The notes under the pieces are model-generated. The model made no database searches and was not told the origin of the DNA. It saw nothing but the letters and a program-made list of their open reading frames with translations. A stretch of 64,000 nucleotides of DNA from Holothuria scabra (Eukaryota > Echinodermata > Holothuroidea > Aspidochirotida > Holothuriidae), in NCBI GenBank assembly GCA_037179385.1, contig CM074196.1:29657986-29721985 (forward strand). Direction: 5' to 3'. This document shows, piece by piece, positions 35,480 through 47,246 of the stretch. The position numbers and the translations under genes are program-made. Within the stretch, counting starts at the first letter, position 1; each line of letters opens with the position of its first letter.

Positions 35480-36110
35480 TTAAGACAGGAATAACTTCAC
35501 ACTTTTTTTCAAGAGAGGATTGAAATGCTGAGACAAAGAAACGTATTGTTTTTGACAAAGGTCAAACATCATCTGAGGACACCAGCAGTAGTACTGCAAA
35601 AGTCATATGGATGGGATTTTATCAATTTTGTCCCCCTTAGAGTGTTTGAAGTTGACTTTTTTCCTCATGTATCCTGCTTGAAAAAAATTCTTTTCACCCG
35701 AACCTCGAAAAATTTTGGACCCTGCAGTACTTTGCCTGGCTATTCAGACCTAAATGGCTGATAGAACAAGAACCCTATAGTTGTTGTGGAGGTCAAAGGT
35801 CATGTGAGATCACCAGAACTAAAACTTATTGAATTGCTTCTGAGCTCCATAAGAGGAAGAACCTTGCTCTTCTGTTATAGATCAGAGCTAAAGTCTTCCA
35901 TCTGGAGTCATCAGAGGTCACAAAGTTTGATTTCCCAAAAAATCCCAAGATCCCCGTCGTAGGTCACCAGAGGTCATAAAGCAAATTTCCTCAGAATTCC
36001 CAAGATCTACATCTGTGGTCTTTGTAGGCCAAAAAAACAAATATGCCCCAAAACATCCCAATGTGGTCATCTAGGAACACCAGTGATTAAACGGCAAAAT
36101 TTTTAAGATG

Positions 36111-38217
36111 GACAAGGAATCATTAAACCTTTAACTTTCTGGTTTTCATAATCCCAACTTGTATGTATGGACATTCAAAATTAGGAAAATGTAGTCATTT
36201 CAACTTGAATTCTTGTAGTAGTCTTTTCTTCATGCATGGCTCTTGCGAAACATGTGGCAGTCCTTTGCCCGTAAATTGTGAAATTTTGTAGGAATTTTAC
36301 TGCCTGGTTAAGAACTACTTTGATTATGCAATTACTGGAGTGCTAAAGTGTGTACGTTTAAATACTGACCGTACTTTGAATAGAATTACAGTAATTTAAG
36401 AAAATAGTTGATTGCGTGAACCACCAATCTTGCAATATTCTGTGTGCTAGTAATTGCACTGTCCATCATTGTTTCAACTTCACTTAAATAAGTCACAGTG
36501 AAGTTACTACCTCAGATGGATAAACAAGACACAGTGTGTCTAAATTCTGCTATGTGAAAGGGAAATGCTGTATTATGGGTGGTTCACAGAAAAAAAAAAT
36601 TGTTTTAAAAACAACATTCTTTAAGAGAAAATGACAGATTGTTTGCAATTAGACAGTATGGTTTTCCAAAAACTAGTATTTTGCAGAAAGAAATCTAGAC
36701 ATTTGTTGCTCAAAGAAAAATTCCATTTACCCAAGCTGTCAAAAATTCAAAGCACTTCCTCATTAAACAATTTTTATACAGTAGAATGTTTTGAGACAGT
36801 ACACCCATGCACAGCTACTGTATTGCTAAAGTTTATTGTTGAGGAATAATTTGATACTGACCCGTAGGGTTATTTTCTTTGTATGTCATGTTGGTATATT
36901 TTTAACCCCAAATTTCCCTTTAAACATTCAGTTTCATTTCAGTTGTACCTTGCATGCACGACTGTACCTCTAAAATAGTGTAACTTTGGATTGTTGGGTT
37001 ACTTCCTGAAGTCAAATGCTGTTTACAGTACAAATCTTTCATCACTCAAGTATGTGTGTCACCTTAGTACTGCAATCAGCTTGTTGTGGCTGTACAGTGA
37101 CGATAATATGTAGAACACATCATAGCAGATGAACAGTAAGAAGGGAATGTCTTTGCTGCAATTGTCACAAATAGCTTTTGTCCAAAGGTCACTCACCAGA
37201 TTGTGTACTAATCTACTCAGTTCAACAGTTTCCTTTCTTTGTGATGTATGTCATAGGCTCTACCTACCTGAAGTCAAAGTGCATTTCTAGCATTCAGACC
37301 CTACTGCTATGTAAGAATTTTTACTGTGTCTACAGCTTTTAGCAAGATTATCCTAGATGAATGGGGCAGTATAGCAGCGTAAATTTATTTACACATTATG
37401 GGCAGATGCCAGTTGCATACTGAAGGGATGGACTGGGGGGTGGAGGGGGGGGGGAGAAGGGGATTTGACCTGATGAGCCTTATGAGACTTACAGTATGGG
37501 ACAGATCAGTGGGGCAACATGGAAAAATGTGGAAACTATGATCTCAGTTGTGTTTACTGGTGGAATGCTACTGTACTTATGGGCAAGAGCAGTCTCTTGC
37601 CCATAAATCTTTAACTTACAGTATTCTGAAGCAGCAGATACATCTCATATCTAATCAATTCTTTCTCCTCAAAGTATAGCTCTCAAAAAATTTTGGGATT
37701 TGAACATTCTACTGTACCATGCAGTCAGTTATTCCTTGCAAATTTCCTAATTGAGGAGAAAAGAAAGTCACACGATCTTTAGGAGCCAATCATGAAACAG
37801 GACAGTGTGCACTCAAGTTGAGGTTACTGCAATTTTCCTCGGTAATAGCGACATTGACTCAACAGTGCTAGGAGGAAATAAATGTAGGCTACTGTAGGTC
37901 TTCATTAACATAAAGTGATGTATGTGTAATGTCTTGAAATAGACAAATCCCTGGACAATATCATATAACTGTTGGGGTTTGGGTTGGATGTAAGGGTGTG
38001 TTGTGACATGATTTGTTCTGATCAGAGTATGCTTGGGAAGAAGCATTTCAACCATGCCTGTTTTTTTTCTGGTCCGTGTAATGTAGCTTTTGGGGTTGTG
38101 TTCTGTAAACTCTATATAATGTTTTGAAGTTTGAATGATTTTTCATTTTGTGTGCAAATTGGTTGATGTCACATGTCAATGTATCATGCCATAATGGCCA
38201 TTGATGATGTAAATATC
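36111..38217. other. 2.1 kb non-coding stretch, no gene seen
   Basis: No gene. G-runs at 37435-37458. Bases near 37766-37815 match the block at 13219-13275. Confidence 0.5.
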
Positions 38218-38225
38218 AGTTAATT

Positions 38226-38413
38226 CAGTGGCATAGCCATGGGGGAGGGGAGAGGGTTTGGGGGTTATGACCTAATCTTGCAGTGCAAAAAACAATTGAA
38301 GTAGTGTTTTTTTCTCTCTATCCTTAGAATATTCCCTGTTGTCATGCCTCAAATACCCCCTCATAACATCAAATCCCCCCTCACCCCATGACACAATCCT
38401 GGCTACTTGCCTG
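38226..38413 (+). mobile_element. CAGTGGCATAGC hAT-like MITE, copy 1
   Basis: Starts CAGTGGCATAGCCATGGGGG and ends GGCTACTTGCCTG. Flanks AGTTAATT and AGTTAATG (7 of 8). It shares TTTGGGGGTTATGACC, TTTTTTTCTCTCTATCCTTA and CATGACACAATCCTGGCT blocks with copies at 40271 and 47041. Confidence 0.8.
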
Positions 38414-38421
38414 AGTTAATG

Positions 38422-39091
38422 CCATTAACTATTAATACCAATAACTGTACCTTTTATTTTCTTATAACCATACAATATTAGTAGTGTTTCATATGAACAA
38501 TAGTATAAATATCATTGTACTTTCACAGTGAGGTCACAGTTTCAATCCTGTACAGTTATTTTTTTTTTCCAGTGGGAGGCAAACTGGAATTCAAAACTGA
38601 AACTTTTTCATACAGGCTCATTGTATAAATTCTGGTTTTAATAGTTTTTGTGTTAAATACCAATTTTTGTAAGTTTCACAAGGTCCTTTATTCATAAAGG
38701 GCACAAGTAGGTTGGGAATTTACTGAAGTATACCATAAAGTTCTCTGAATTTGAAGGTTGAACTTTACATCAACTCAAAACTTGAGAGGAGAATTGTTTT
38801 GTTTTTATTCAGGAAGTGATACAAATCAAACAAAAGCTAAATTTCAAACAATTTGCCATTTTAATTTTTGTGGGTTTTGATGATCTTTGCTGTATGAGAG
38901 TGTAAATAGTATAACAAGAAATGATATAGTCTAATCATTTTCACCAAAAAGAAACTAGCTATTTTGACCAAATGGTAAAATAAAAGGAAAGATAATTTTG
39001 AGAATGTGTCACACTCAGCTTGTAGTCATTGCCATGTTGATTGTTTAAACTTGGAATGTTTAACTGCTCTCAAAATTGTTCATATTCACAG
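38422..39091. other. non-coding stretch, no gene seen
   Basis: AT-rich, no gene or element recognised. Confidence 0.5.
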
Positions 39092-39190
39092 TAGCATGAG
39101 CAGTACTCCGCGGAGCGGACTCAGTTTGGTCACTCCCCCTTTAAGACTTCACAAACCACCATTTGCCAAAACTAAGAGACCTGCGTCCAA
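39092..39190 (+). other. possible isolated exon, unidentified
   Basis: After an acceptor-like TTCATATTCACAG, an open frame with ATG at 39096 encodes MSSTPRSGLSLVTPPLRLHK and continues through PPFAKTKRPASKFR. The composition (S, T, P, basic) and higher GC look more like coding sequence than the neighbouring frames. The downstream donor is poor, I recognise no family, and no partner exon was found. It may be chance. Confidence 0.2.
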
Positions 39191-39550
39191 GTTTAGATGC
39201 ATACTTCATTACCATAATATGACTTATTCATATCCTGCCGCATTTGTTATGCTATTGTTTTGAGCGAGTACTAGTGTGTGTATTCTTGTTGTTGTAAACT
39301 GAAGGACTAGAATGAAACCTGATCGGATCACTACTGCGTTGCATCCAGTGGGTACTACCAGGGAGTGTGCTTTAAGATGTCATATCAACTCTATGGGTGG
39401 CATGGGCTACTGCATGGTTCAAATGGGACCAGATGTTGCCTTCTTGTGAATATTCACTATCATTCATTCAGTCTTGAGGCCACATATTTCTATGAATATC
39501 CAAAGAATCTGTTTGGTGTTCACTTTGGCAGACTTGGTGGGGATATGACT

Positions 39551-39634
39551 GAACAAGGAATATGCCCCACAGTCTGCAATGCAGGCAATGACAGAACAAG
39601 GAATATGTCCCACAGCCTGCTATGCAGGCAACAT
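39551..39634. repeat. 42-bp tandem duplication
   Basis: GAACAAGGAATATGCCCCAC and GAACAAGGAATATGTCCCAC start 42 bases apart (39551 and 39593), and the units are collinear to TGCAGGCAA. Confidence 0.8.
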
Positions 39635-39759
39635 GAGCAGTGCAGAAGTAGAGGAACAATCCAGTACTTGTGCCCTACACCTGGACCACTGCTACAATTA
39701 AACCAGTAGGTTGTACTGTAAGTTACAAAACTCTCTATAGACAAATCTGATGAACACTT

Positions 39760-40012
39760 TATTTTTAGTGACTGAAGGAAGCCATTTGTGGGGTCCATTA
39801 GCCTTAAATGGTCTTCATTTAATGTCTGTGTGAATTTCTAACCCTCATATTCAGTGAAATTGATGGAATCATGACAAATTTTAGTGTTCAATCATCCACG
39901 GTACAGGTTATCAAGGAAGTCAAAAGATTAAAAGGTGATAGACCCCAGTTATAGCAGACTTAAGCCAGACTATCACTTGCTGTCCCAGTTTGTCTATATA
40001 TCTCACTAACTC
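39760..40012 (+). repeat. dispersed repeat, copy 1 (pairs with 63080-63330)
   Basis: ATTTTTAGTGACTGAAGGAA, GTGGGGTCCAT, CTCATATTCAGTGAA, AAAAGGTGATAGACCCCAG and TTGTCTATAT blocks occur in the same order as in the second copy. Unclassified, non-coding. Confidence 0.7.
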
Positions 40013-40270
40013 AGTATTTTCATGAAGTTTTTGGTAGTTTTAAAAGTTAAGTTTTGATGTGAGTGCAAATTGAATCTTACCTCCTTTTTTTTTCTTTTTC
40101 TTTTTTTTATTAGCTTGTGTGATGTAGGAATTGTTGTGAAAGAATAAATTGCCAAGGCAGCAACCACAGTTGGTTTTTGCAGATTTTCCATAACTCCATA
40201 ACTTCCATAACTAATTTTGCACTGACACTTATATATTGACTTCAAATTACTAAACAAAACTGATCTGTGA

Positions 40271-40471
40271 CAGTAGACAGTAGTGGCATAGCCACTGGGG
40301 TGGTTTTGGGGGTTAGAACCCCCCATGACCCAACTTTGAAAAAAAAAAAACATGTAAAACATCAGTTTTTTTCTCTCTAACCTTAGACTTTTCCCTCATG
40401 TCATGACCCAACCCCCCTCATGACACCGACCCCCCTCCCCCTCCCATGACACAATTCTGGCTTCACCACTG
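40271..40471 (+). mobile_element. CAGTGGCATAGC hAT-like MITE, copy 2, perfect TSD
   Basis: Starts CAGTAGACAGTAGTGGCATA (a few extra bases compared with copy 1) and ends GGCTTCACCACTG. ATCTGTGA is duplicated exactly at 40263-40270 and 40472-40479. Confidence 0.85.
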
Positions 40472-40479
40472 ATCTGTGA

Positions 40480-41578
40480 TCAAAGTCTAACATTGTAGTT
40501 GGTTGCAGTGTACAGTAGTAAAGGTTGTCTACTCTTGAATCTGTGAGGAATTTCTGTGCCTGACAAATATTCAGAAAGTTTCATTCAACAGTATATGTGT
40601 TTTTTCCAACCTGAAAAGCCTCCTCAATGTCTCAACATTCTGTTACACAATCAGTTTAGTTGGTACAAGGAGTTGCTGGAACAAAAGCTACAGTATGTTA
40701 ATGTTCTCTGTCAAACTGTGCAAGCACTGCAATCATAAAGTACTGTAACTTGAAATTTGCCTTTACGTGTTTCATCCAAATGCTTGAATCACATTCCCCT
40801 GGAAGTGAGGGGCAATTTGCATCTCTCCTCTCTCCCTATTCATATTATATGTTTGTGGTATGTTCTGCTTATCAGTCAATCTGTCATACCTCAGTTTCTC
40901 CCAGGTCCATAGCCAAAGAAGAGTGGTGGAGATGAAGTTCTAATATGGAACCACCCCAGAGATCAAAATTTGCCAGTGGTTATAAATATTTTCAATACGT
41001 CCCCCTACTGTAATGCACCTGATAACTTTTCTGAACCCTTGGCTTGAGCCTTTTCTTGCTGAAGGCCTATTTCTTGTCCATATGGCAATGGCCATTATGC
41101 TACAGTCATTCATATGTGTCATATGTATACTGTAGAATGTGTACGTAGTATCAAGGGGTGGCTATCCATCACCACTGTTGAGGAGTGTATCTGTATGGGT
41201 TACCACTCACCACCAATCCATTGTGTTACTATCATAGCTTGATAAACAACCCCGGTCTCTTTCCTTTAGTAAATTTTAGCACTGATACCAAATAGCATGT
41301 AGATATGGTTGTACTGTAAAGACTGTATTTCTTCAACTTCAGTTTTATCCCACTAGATGATTTAGGATCTTATAAGTACACATCACAACTGTGTGACGAC
41401 TTTATTTTATGGTCATTACACTCCATACACATTCCATGGTTGTATTGGGTCAATTGCTAGTGGTTATTTATTGTTTTCATGAAATTAGTCTCTCTGTACA
41501 AAGTGTTGGTCAAACCTAAGTTGTTTATTGTAGTACATACATTTTGTACGGTTTTGTATCTCATCACCTCCTGATCAA
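40480..41578. other. 1.1 kb non-coding stretch, no gene seen
   Basis: No gene or element recognised. Confidence 0.5.
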
Positions 41579-41929
41579 CTGTATGAGCAATTGGTTAGAG
41601 CATCCGACTTGCAATCGAGAGGTTCGGCCAGGGCAGACTGAAAACTAGGTTCGGCCAGGTCAGACTGAAGACTAGGTTCGGCCAGGTCAGACTGAAAACT
41701 TAGAAATGTAATATTCTTCGTTACACAAAGTATTTCAAGTGTCTTGCCCCCTAGACACTCTTAAGTTTAAATGGTTAATAAAGAGAGGAAAAAAAAGGGA
41801 ACCAACTGCCATTGTGCTTGGCGCTCAGCATAAGCATTGAAGTTGGGAAAACACATCAGTGAGCCACAACTGGAAAAAAAGGCTGTAGCCAGCTTGATTT
41901 TAACCATTTGGCTATAGAAACTGAGTAAC
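41579..41929 (+). repeat. tRNA-derived SINE with triplicated B-box segment
   Basis: Head TGAGCAATTGGTTAGAGCAT fits a polymerase III A box. A 27-bp unit containing GGTTCGGCCAGG (B-box position) is repeated three times in tandem at 41620, 41647 and 41674. The body and tail (GTGAGCCACAACTGGAAAAA, GGCTGTAGCCAGC) match the SINEs at 49268 and 54636. Confidence 0.8.
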
Positions 41930-42686
41930 AAATCTCAAAAAAAATCATTAACCTCCTATTTATATGAAATTCCCCACTTGTGTGCAAATCCGTCTGGCAT
42001 AAGTCTTCCAGCAGCCTCCCACTTTATTAAGGGGCAATTATATCCTCTCCTAATGTTGCCCTGCTGCTAACAGGGCATCTTTTTGTCTCTTGAGAAAGAT
42101 GTGTTCTTGCCTCAATATGGTGGAATATCCTGGTGCCATAATTACCAAAGTAACAAGAAATTAAAAAGAATTAGTTGGGTGTGCTCCTAGCGCTAAGGGC
42201 ATTTATAAATGCTGTATGTGGTCTTTCCAGGTCTGTAATATTGCTTGAATACAGTATAATTGTCTGTATAGTGTTTCTTCAGTGCATGACCATCACCATC
42301 CAACACTAAAAATAGTCATTTTTATTCTACAAGGCTCCCATAGATGACTCTGCCTCAATTGGCAAGTTATTTTGGAGTGTAAAGATAGCAAGGTAGTTAC
42401 AGAGATGGGTGTTTTTCCCATACAGTTTGTGCACAGTGAAGACTTCTGTTTTTTTTGTGCAATGGTATGTTGTTTGTCCAGAATTACCAAATTTATTTAG
42501 AAGAAGGCAAACATCTAGTATTATATTAGCTGTTAATGATTTTGTTATATCTTGCTATTGGTATATATATCTCAATGGCCAGGTCAAGACTGATGAACGA
42601 CCGCTCCACAGTATGAAGGCAGTTCATGTGTTCATGTTTATCATGATGACAACTAATAGGAAGATGCATGAAAAGCTATAAAGGCT
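41930..42686. other. non-coding stretch, no gene seen
   Basis: No gene or element recognised. Confidence 0.5.
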
Positions 42687-42984
42687 TTAAAGGCCCAGGA
42701 CTTACCAATTCTCCTAACCTTCTTACCTAAGCCTAAAGCCCTTCTCACAATTGTCTGAAATTTATCCTCATCTAGATGTAATCTCAGTTTATTGCTTCAG
42801 GGTGAATATAGAAAAGCTCAGTGTGTGTAACTATAACACTCTCAATATAGTTCATGCTGTGAAATGTAAGTGTTGGTACTCTGCATTGTTTGAATTGGCC
42901 GTCAATCAAAGGGCTGGGCCAATTAAGAGTTTTGGTATACTCCTACCAAAATCATAGTTTGGGGTGAGAGGATTGGACCTTTAA
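42687..42984 (+). repeat. TM1 MITE copy G, internal deletion at left end
   Basis: TTAA at 42687-42690 and 42981-42984. The left end lacks most of the CTCACCCCAAAC segment (AAAGGCCCAGGACTTACCAA instead), while the right end GTTTGGGGTGAGAGGATTGG is intact. Confidence 0.8.
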
Positions 42985-44398
42985 ATCCTTCAATTTTTTG
43001 GGATCCTAAAAGAATGATTGCAGAAGACAGAATTTTACCTTTTTCATATTTCTATGCTTTACTATGGGGGAAAGTTGAAGAGAGGTAGGGCTTAGGCCCA
43101 TTTTGTTCTGTCGATGACTGTCAGTGTATGAAAGTAACACAAGAATCGGTAACCAGTACGGTCTTTAATCACATGAAAAGCATTTTGGTGTTTAATTCCT
43201 TAGTGGTTGTCTATCTGTCAATCAAACATATTTTTACTTTTGGTTGTCTATATAATTTCAGTAAGTTGTCCTGGAGAACCAGACAACCACAAAAAATGCA
43301 CCCTGTATTATAGTCATCATCTACAAGCTACTACTACTATATCAGATCGAAACCAAAGGAAGTGATGAGTAGAATTGTTACCCTCAAACATCCTTCCTCT
43401 TTACAGTAACAATGAATACTTGTTATGGTGGTGTAGTACTCTCTGTCCTTCAGTTTTGGTATCTAGGTTACTTCAAAATGCTTTGTTTTAAAGAGGTACA
43501 ATACTGCATGATCATGCATACTGCCATACTAGACCAAGTATCTCAGATGACATTTTAGGACTTCAGTGAACTTTGTATTCATCAGTGTAGACCGGGGGGG
43601 GGGAGCTGGGGGACGACTTGAAAGTTTTACAATTCTCTAAGTACTGTTTCTTTATCCTAAAAGTCCATTCATGAAAATATTAGAGTGGAAAATACAAAGT
43701 TTATCTAAATAGGGGAAGCTGCATTACTTACTCATTTTTTTGCATTATTTACTCTTTTGTTTGTAATTTATGCCTTGCGTTGGTTAATTGTTTGAGAAAC
43801 TTTTGCATTGGATATTTCAGGACGTCATTGTGCATGGCTGACTATGGGCAAGTAGGTTTAAATAGAACTGCAAGTTTGAGGCTACCATACATCAATTTCT
43901 TGTGAAAATTGGATTCAGGGCCTTGAACCTGTTGGCAAATTTTAATCCTTTTTATACCTGTATACATCTTCATCATTGCTTTTCACTCATCTGTATGGGT
44001 GGAAAAAGTTGGGAAGCTGATAGCTTCCTTTTAGGGAAACTGTGGCAATTGGAGGGAAATTTGCATCTTCTGTACATGGAAATATTCCGATAATTGGCAG
44101 CAGTTTTGCTTCCTTGGACCTGGGAAATACACATATTTTCCAAACCTTGCTCATATGAACTTGGATGTACAGGTGAGATAATGACAGATGTAAGGAGATG
44201 GGTCAAGATTAGCTATGGAGGAAAGAGTCCAGTGAAAAGATGTGGGGAAGGGGGAAGGGAGAGGGATGGTGAAACATTGACATTGTAAACAAGTCAGTGA
44301 CACAGAATTCATCATGAACATTCCAGCGATAGGTAAATTAAAGGTCCTGCCAATCTACACCCCTACCTGCAGGTAGACCTTTGAGCACAGTGAAGTAT
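42985..44398. other. 1.4 kb non-coding stretch, no gene seen
   Basis: No gene recognised. G-run at about 43593-43603. Confidence 0.5.
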
Positions 44399-44702
44399 GC
44401 TGAGCTATGTCCCAGTGGATAAAGGCTGTGGCATTTGAAGCGATGAAGTTTAGCAACTGGGAGGTCTGAAGTTGGATTCCCGGCCGGGTCAAAGTAAGGT
44501 GGATTTTTCATCCAAGAGCAATCTTCTGTTTTCCCATCTGAACTGGTCTTTCAAAAAAAAAAACAAATTTGATCCAAATTGTTAAATTGGTTGCCACCTG
44601 ACCAGACATTGTAATTCATAAGCCAATGGCTTCTCCCACATTTGTGGTTGCTCAGCATGGTAAAACAACTGCCCATCAAGGCCTGATTATGATTATATTA
44701 TA
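44399..44702 (+). repeat. tRNA-derived SINE, second family
   Basis: CCCAGTGGATAAAGGC (A-box-like) and AGTTGGATTCCCGG (B-box-like, 44470-44483) at tRNA spacing, then an A-run and a body unlike the other SINEs here, ending in GATTATGATTATATTATAG. Confidence 0.6.
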
Positions 44703-47032
44703 GTATAGGGCAGCCTCCCAAATACTCTTCTGCCTTTCACTAGACATAATACAGTACTGTATGTATAGTAATGCCTTGACGCTACCGGAAATCAGCTTGC
44801 TGACCCATTCCCAATACTTCTATGTGAGATAGGGAGTAAAGGTGGACTTGTACAGTAAAGGTGAGGTTAGAGTTTTAATCTTGTTTTTCAAAAATTGACA
44901 TATGGAGTAGTTAACTGGATGAAGGCTGATGATCAAGCAACTTGGCAGTTTTATCTCAGATTGTGTATGGACAAAGTTTTGTGCAGGGCCCTCAAATCAA
45001 AGAGCTGTTAGGTTATGTTAGAAAGGATTTTATTTGCCTCATCTTGGAACCTTTCCATTCCCATAGTTTTTTTTTCGGTTCTGGAGCACTAGTCTGAAGA
45101 TTGGCATGCACTTAAAAACTTCTGTAGGTAGACTGCACAGGACAATGTATCTTCAAGCTTCTTGTCCTCTGTTATTGCTCATGATGCACTGTACATTTAG
45201 CATTTCTCTATTCCATTTTCCAATCTGATTTTATTTTCAGACACAGTATCCCAATTTTTGATGCAAATTGCACACTTCTTAGAACACATTGAAGGGCTGT
45301 TTTCAACCATCTGGTCTGGTTTGTGAAGTCAAAAATTTTCTGGTATGCTACACACTCAAGTTCTATAAATGGTTGTCCTGCTTTTCTGTCATCAGGGAAT
45401 GACTAAATTATAAGCTTACTGTATAACTCTATAAAGGATACATGCATGTTGGAAAGTGTTGCAGACATTTCTTTTTGTTGAGTTAACTTCTTCCTCTAAC
45501 TTTGGCATTAGCTCATCCTGAACCCCACAGGTAGATATTCAGCTAGTCTGGGTAACCCCAACTAGTAGTTATTTGTATGAAAGGGTACACGAATTGTAGT
45601 GAGTTCAAGGGAATGCTGTATGCAGATACAGTACCACACTACAGTAAAGTCTAAAGTGTTGTTCATATTTTGTGAAATTATAAATGTATAACTGTCTTTT
45701 GTTTAATATTTAATTGATATTTAAAGAAGACCCAAGGTTTTATTGGCATAAATGTTTCCATTGGTTCTCTAAAACTTTCGTTATCAAGCTTGTTATTAGT
45801 GCAGTTGGTTTGTGTGGTACTACCTTCTGTACTATGAATAACAACTCCCTACTGCAGTATCGGAGCACTATTTGTGTAATACCTGATTGTGCACAACACT
45901 TCCTGGTACAGTTCCGTGTGTTCATAAATTCTTTTAATGTATAAACTAATAAATTCTATTCATTGTCTTGTGTGTAGTATCTGTTCATGTACTGCAAGTT
46001 GACTCAACATTGAGACATGCTGAGTGATGATTGCTTGCAAGAACTTTAATAGTAAGTACTGATAGCCAGGAAAGGGGTAGGACATCCTGCAAAGGTCTCT
46101 ACGTGCTGCAGGAACTGTGAGGGTTCCTGTTCAGGGTTAGATCCACTGCTCAAGATCAAATTTCTAGTGTAAATTCAGATCAGATCTGGATCTGATTGAC
46201 CACTTTTTATTTGTAGGGGAGAATCAGACCTGGAACAGGTGGTCATACAGTAGCTTGCAGGGAAACAATGCTTGCTCAAATGGAAACACAGCTTACTGTA
46301 AGAGGAATTGTTAGTACAAGTAGATTTCTTGGGGTTTGTACAGTAGTTTTTGTTGGCCTCACTGAGACAATAAGTAGACAAAATTTCCTGGCTTACACCT
46401 CTTAAAAGGGTGTGTTTGAGTAAGTAGACGTATTTTTGCTACTTTTTGCTCAGAAATGTTATCTCATTGCTGTTGTAAGATTTTACGGCCATGTTCAGGG
46501 TGCATCTTGATCTACTGTACCACAGTATCTACAGTACATCAAACAACACTCACTCAGATTCCACTAATTTTGAAATCGATCTATCTGGTTAGATCAGATT
46601 GACCACACTGGATCAAAGTCTGCAGTACGAACACAATCAGGAGATCAAGTGTCACTGGAACCCTGGTGGTAGGGTGTTACGTCTGTACAAGCTCTAAATG
46701 ATGAAATGACAAGACTTGTAAAACAGTGGTGATCTTTTCCCATTTTCCCATTGGGGTCATACAGTATGTGGGATATTCATCTACCCTGCTGACTTTAAAT
46801 GGATTCTGCTTTGGATCAATTAACAGCCGTGAGCCAATAAAGCCATGATCCACTGCTCTCACTTCATTGAAACATGGTATATAGGAATGTAACAGTAAAA
46901 GCATTATGTACCAGTGGCAAAGCTACAGTACCATATGGTCAATGTGGATATAGCAGGGCAGCTGCCAATCCTGACGGACCAAAGTTGTCTGCTGGTGCCG
47001 TTTTAGGTTTCTAACATTCTGCTGAATGTGCC
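44703..47032. other. 2.3 kb non-coding stretch, no gene seen
   Basis: No gene or element recognised. The open frames are short and featureless. Confidence 0.5.
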
Positions 47033-47040
47033 CTTGCAGG

Positions 47041-47238
47041 CAGGCACATAGCCAGGATTGTATCATGGGGAAGGTTTTGGTGTCATGGAGGGGGGAGGGG
47101 GGTTGGGACACGATATAAGGGAACAGTGTAAGGATAGAGAGAAAAAACTGCTATTTTAGGTTTTTTTTTGCATTGCAAGGTTGGGTCATGGGGGGGGGGA
47201 AAGCTCTAACCCCCAAAACCACCTTTGCTACGCCACTG
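47041..47238 (-). mobile_element. CAGTGGCGTAGC hAT-like MITE, copy 3
   Basis: Opposite orientation to copies 1 and 2: starts CAGGCACATAGCCAGGATTG and ends TTTGCTACGCCACTG. Flanks CTTGCAGG and CTTGCAGA (7 of 8). Confidence 0.85.
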
Positions 47239-47246
47239 CTTGCAGA

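Larger units (their letters stand above)
34730..36110. repeat. diverged AGGTCA-rich repeat array
   Basis: Units built on AAAGGTCATTTGAGGTCACC followed by AGAGGTCA recur at about 34740, 35557, 35791, 35900, 35955 and 36063, commonly preceded by a GAAGAACCTTGCTCTT-like segment. Unit spacing is irregular and copies are diverged. Two TTAA-flanked MITEs (34887 and 35230) interrupt the array. AGGTCA is also the half-site of many nuclear receptors, but nothing here shows that it is used as one. Confidence 0.6.

Noticed and set aside
41595..41640. A functional tRNA gene
   Set aside because: The A-box-like head is followed by a triplicated B-box region and a SINE body; a cloverleaf cannot be formed.
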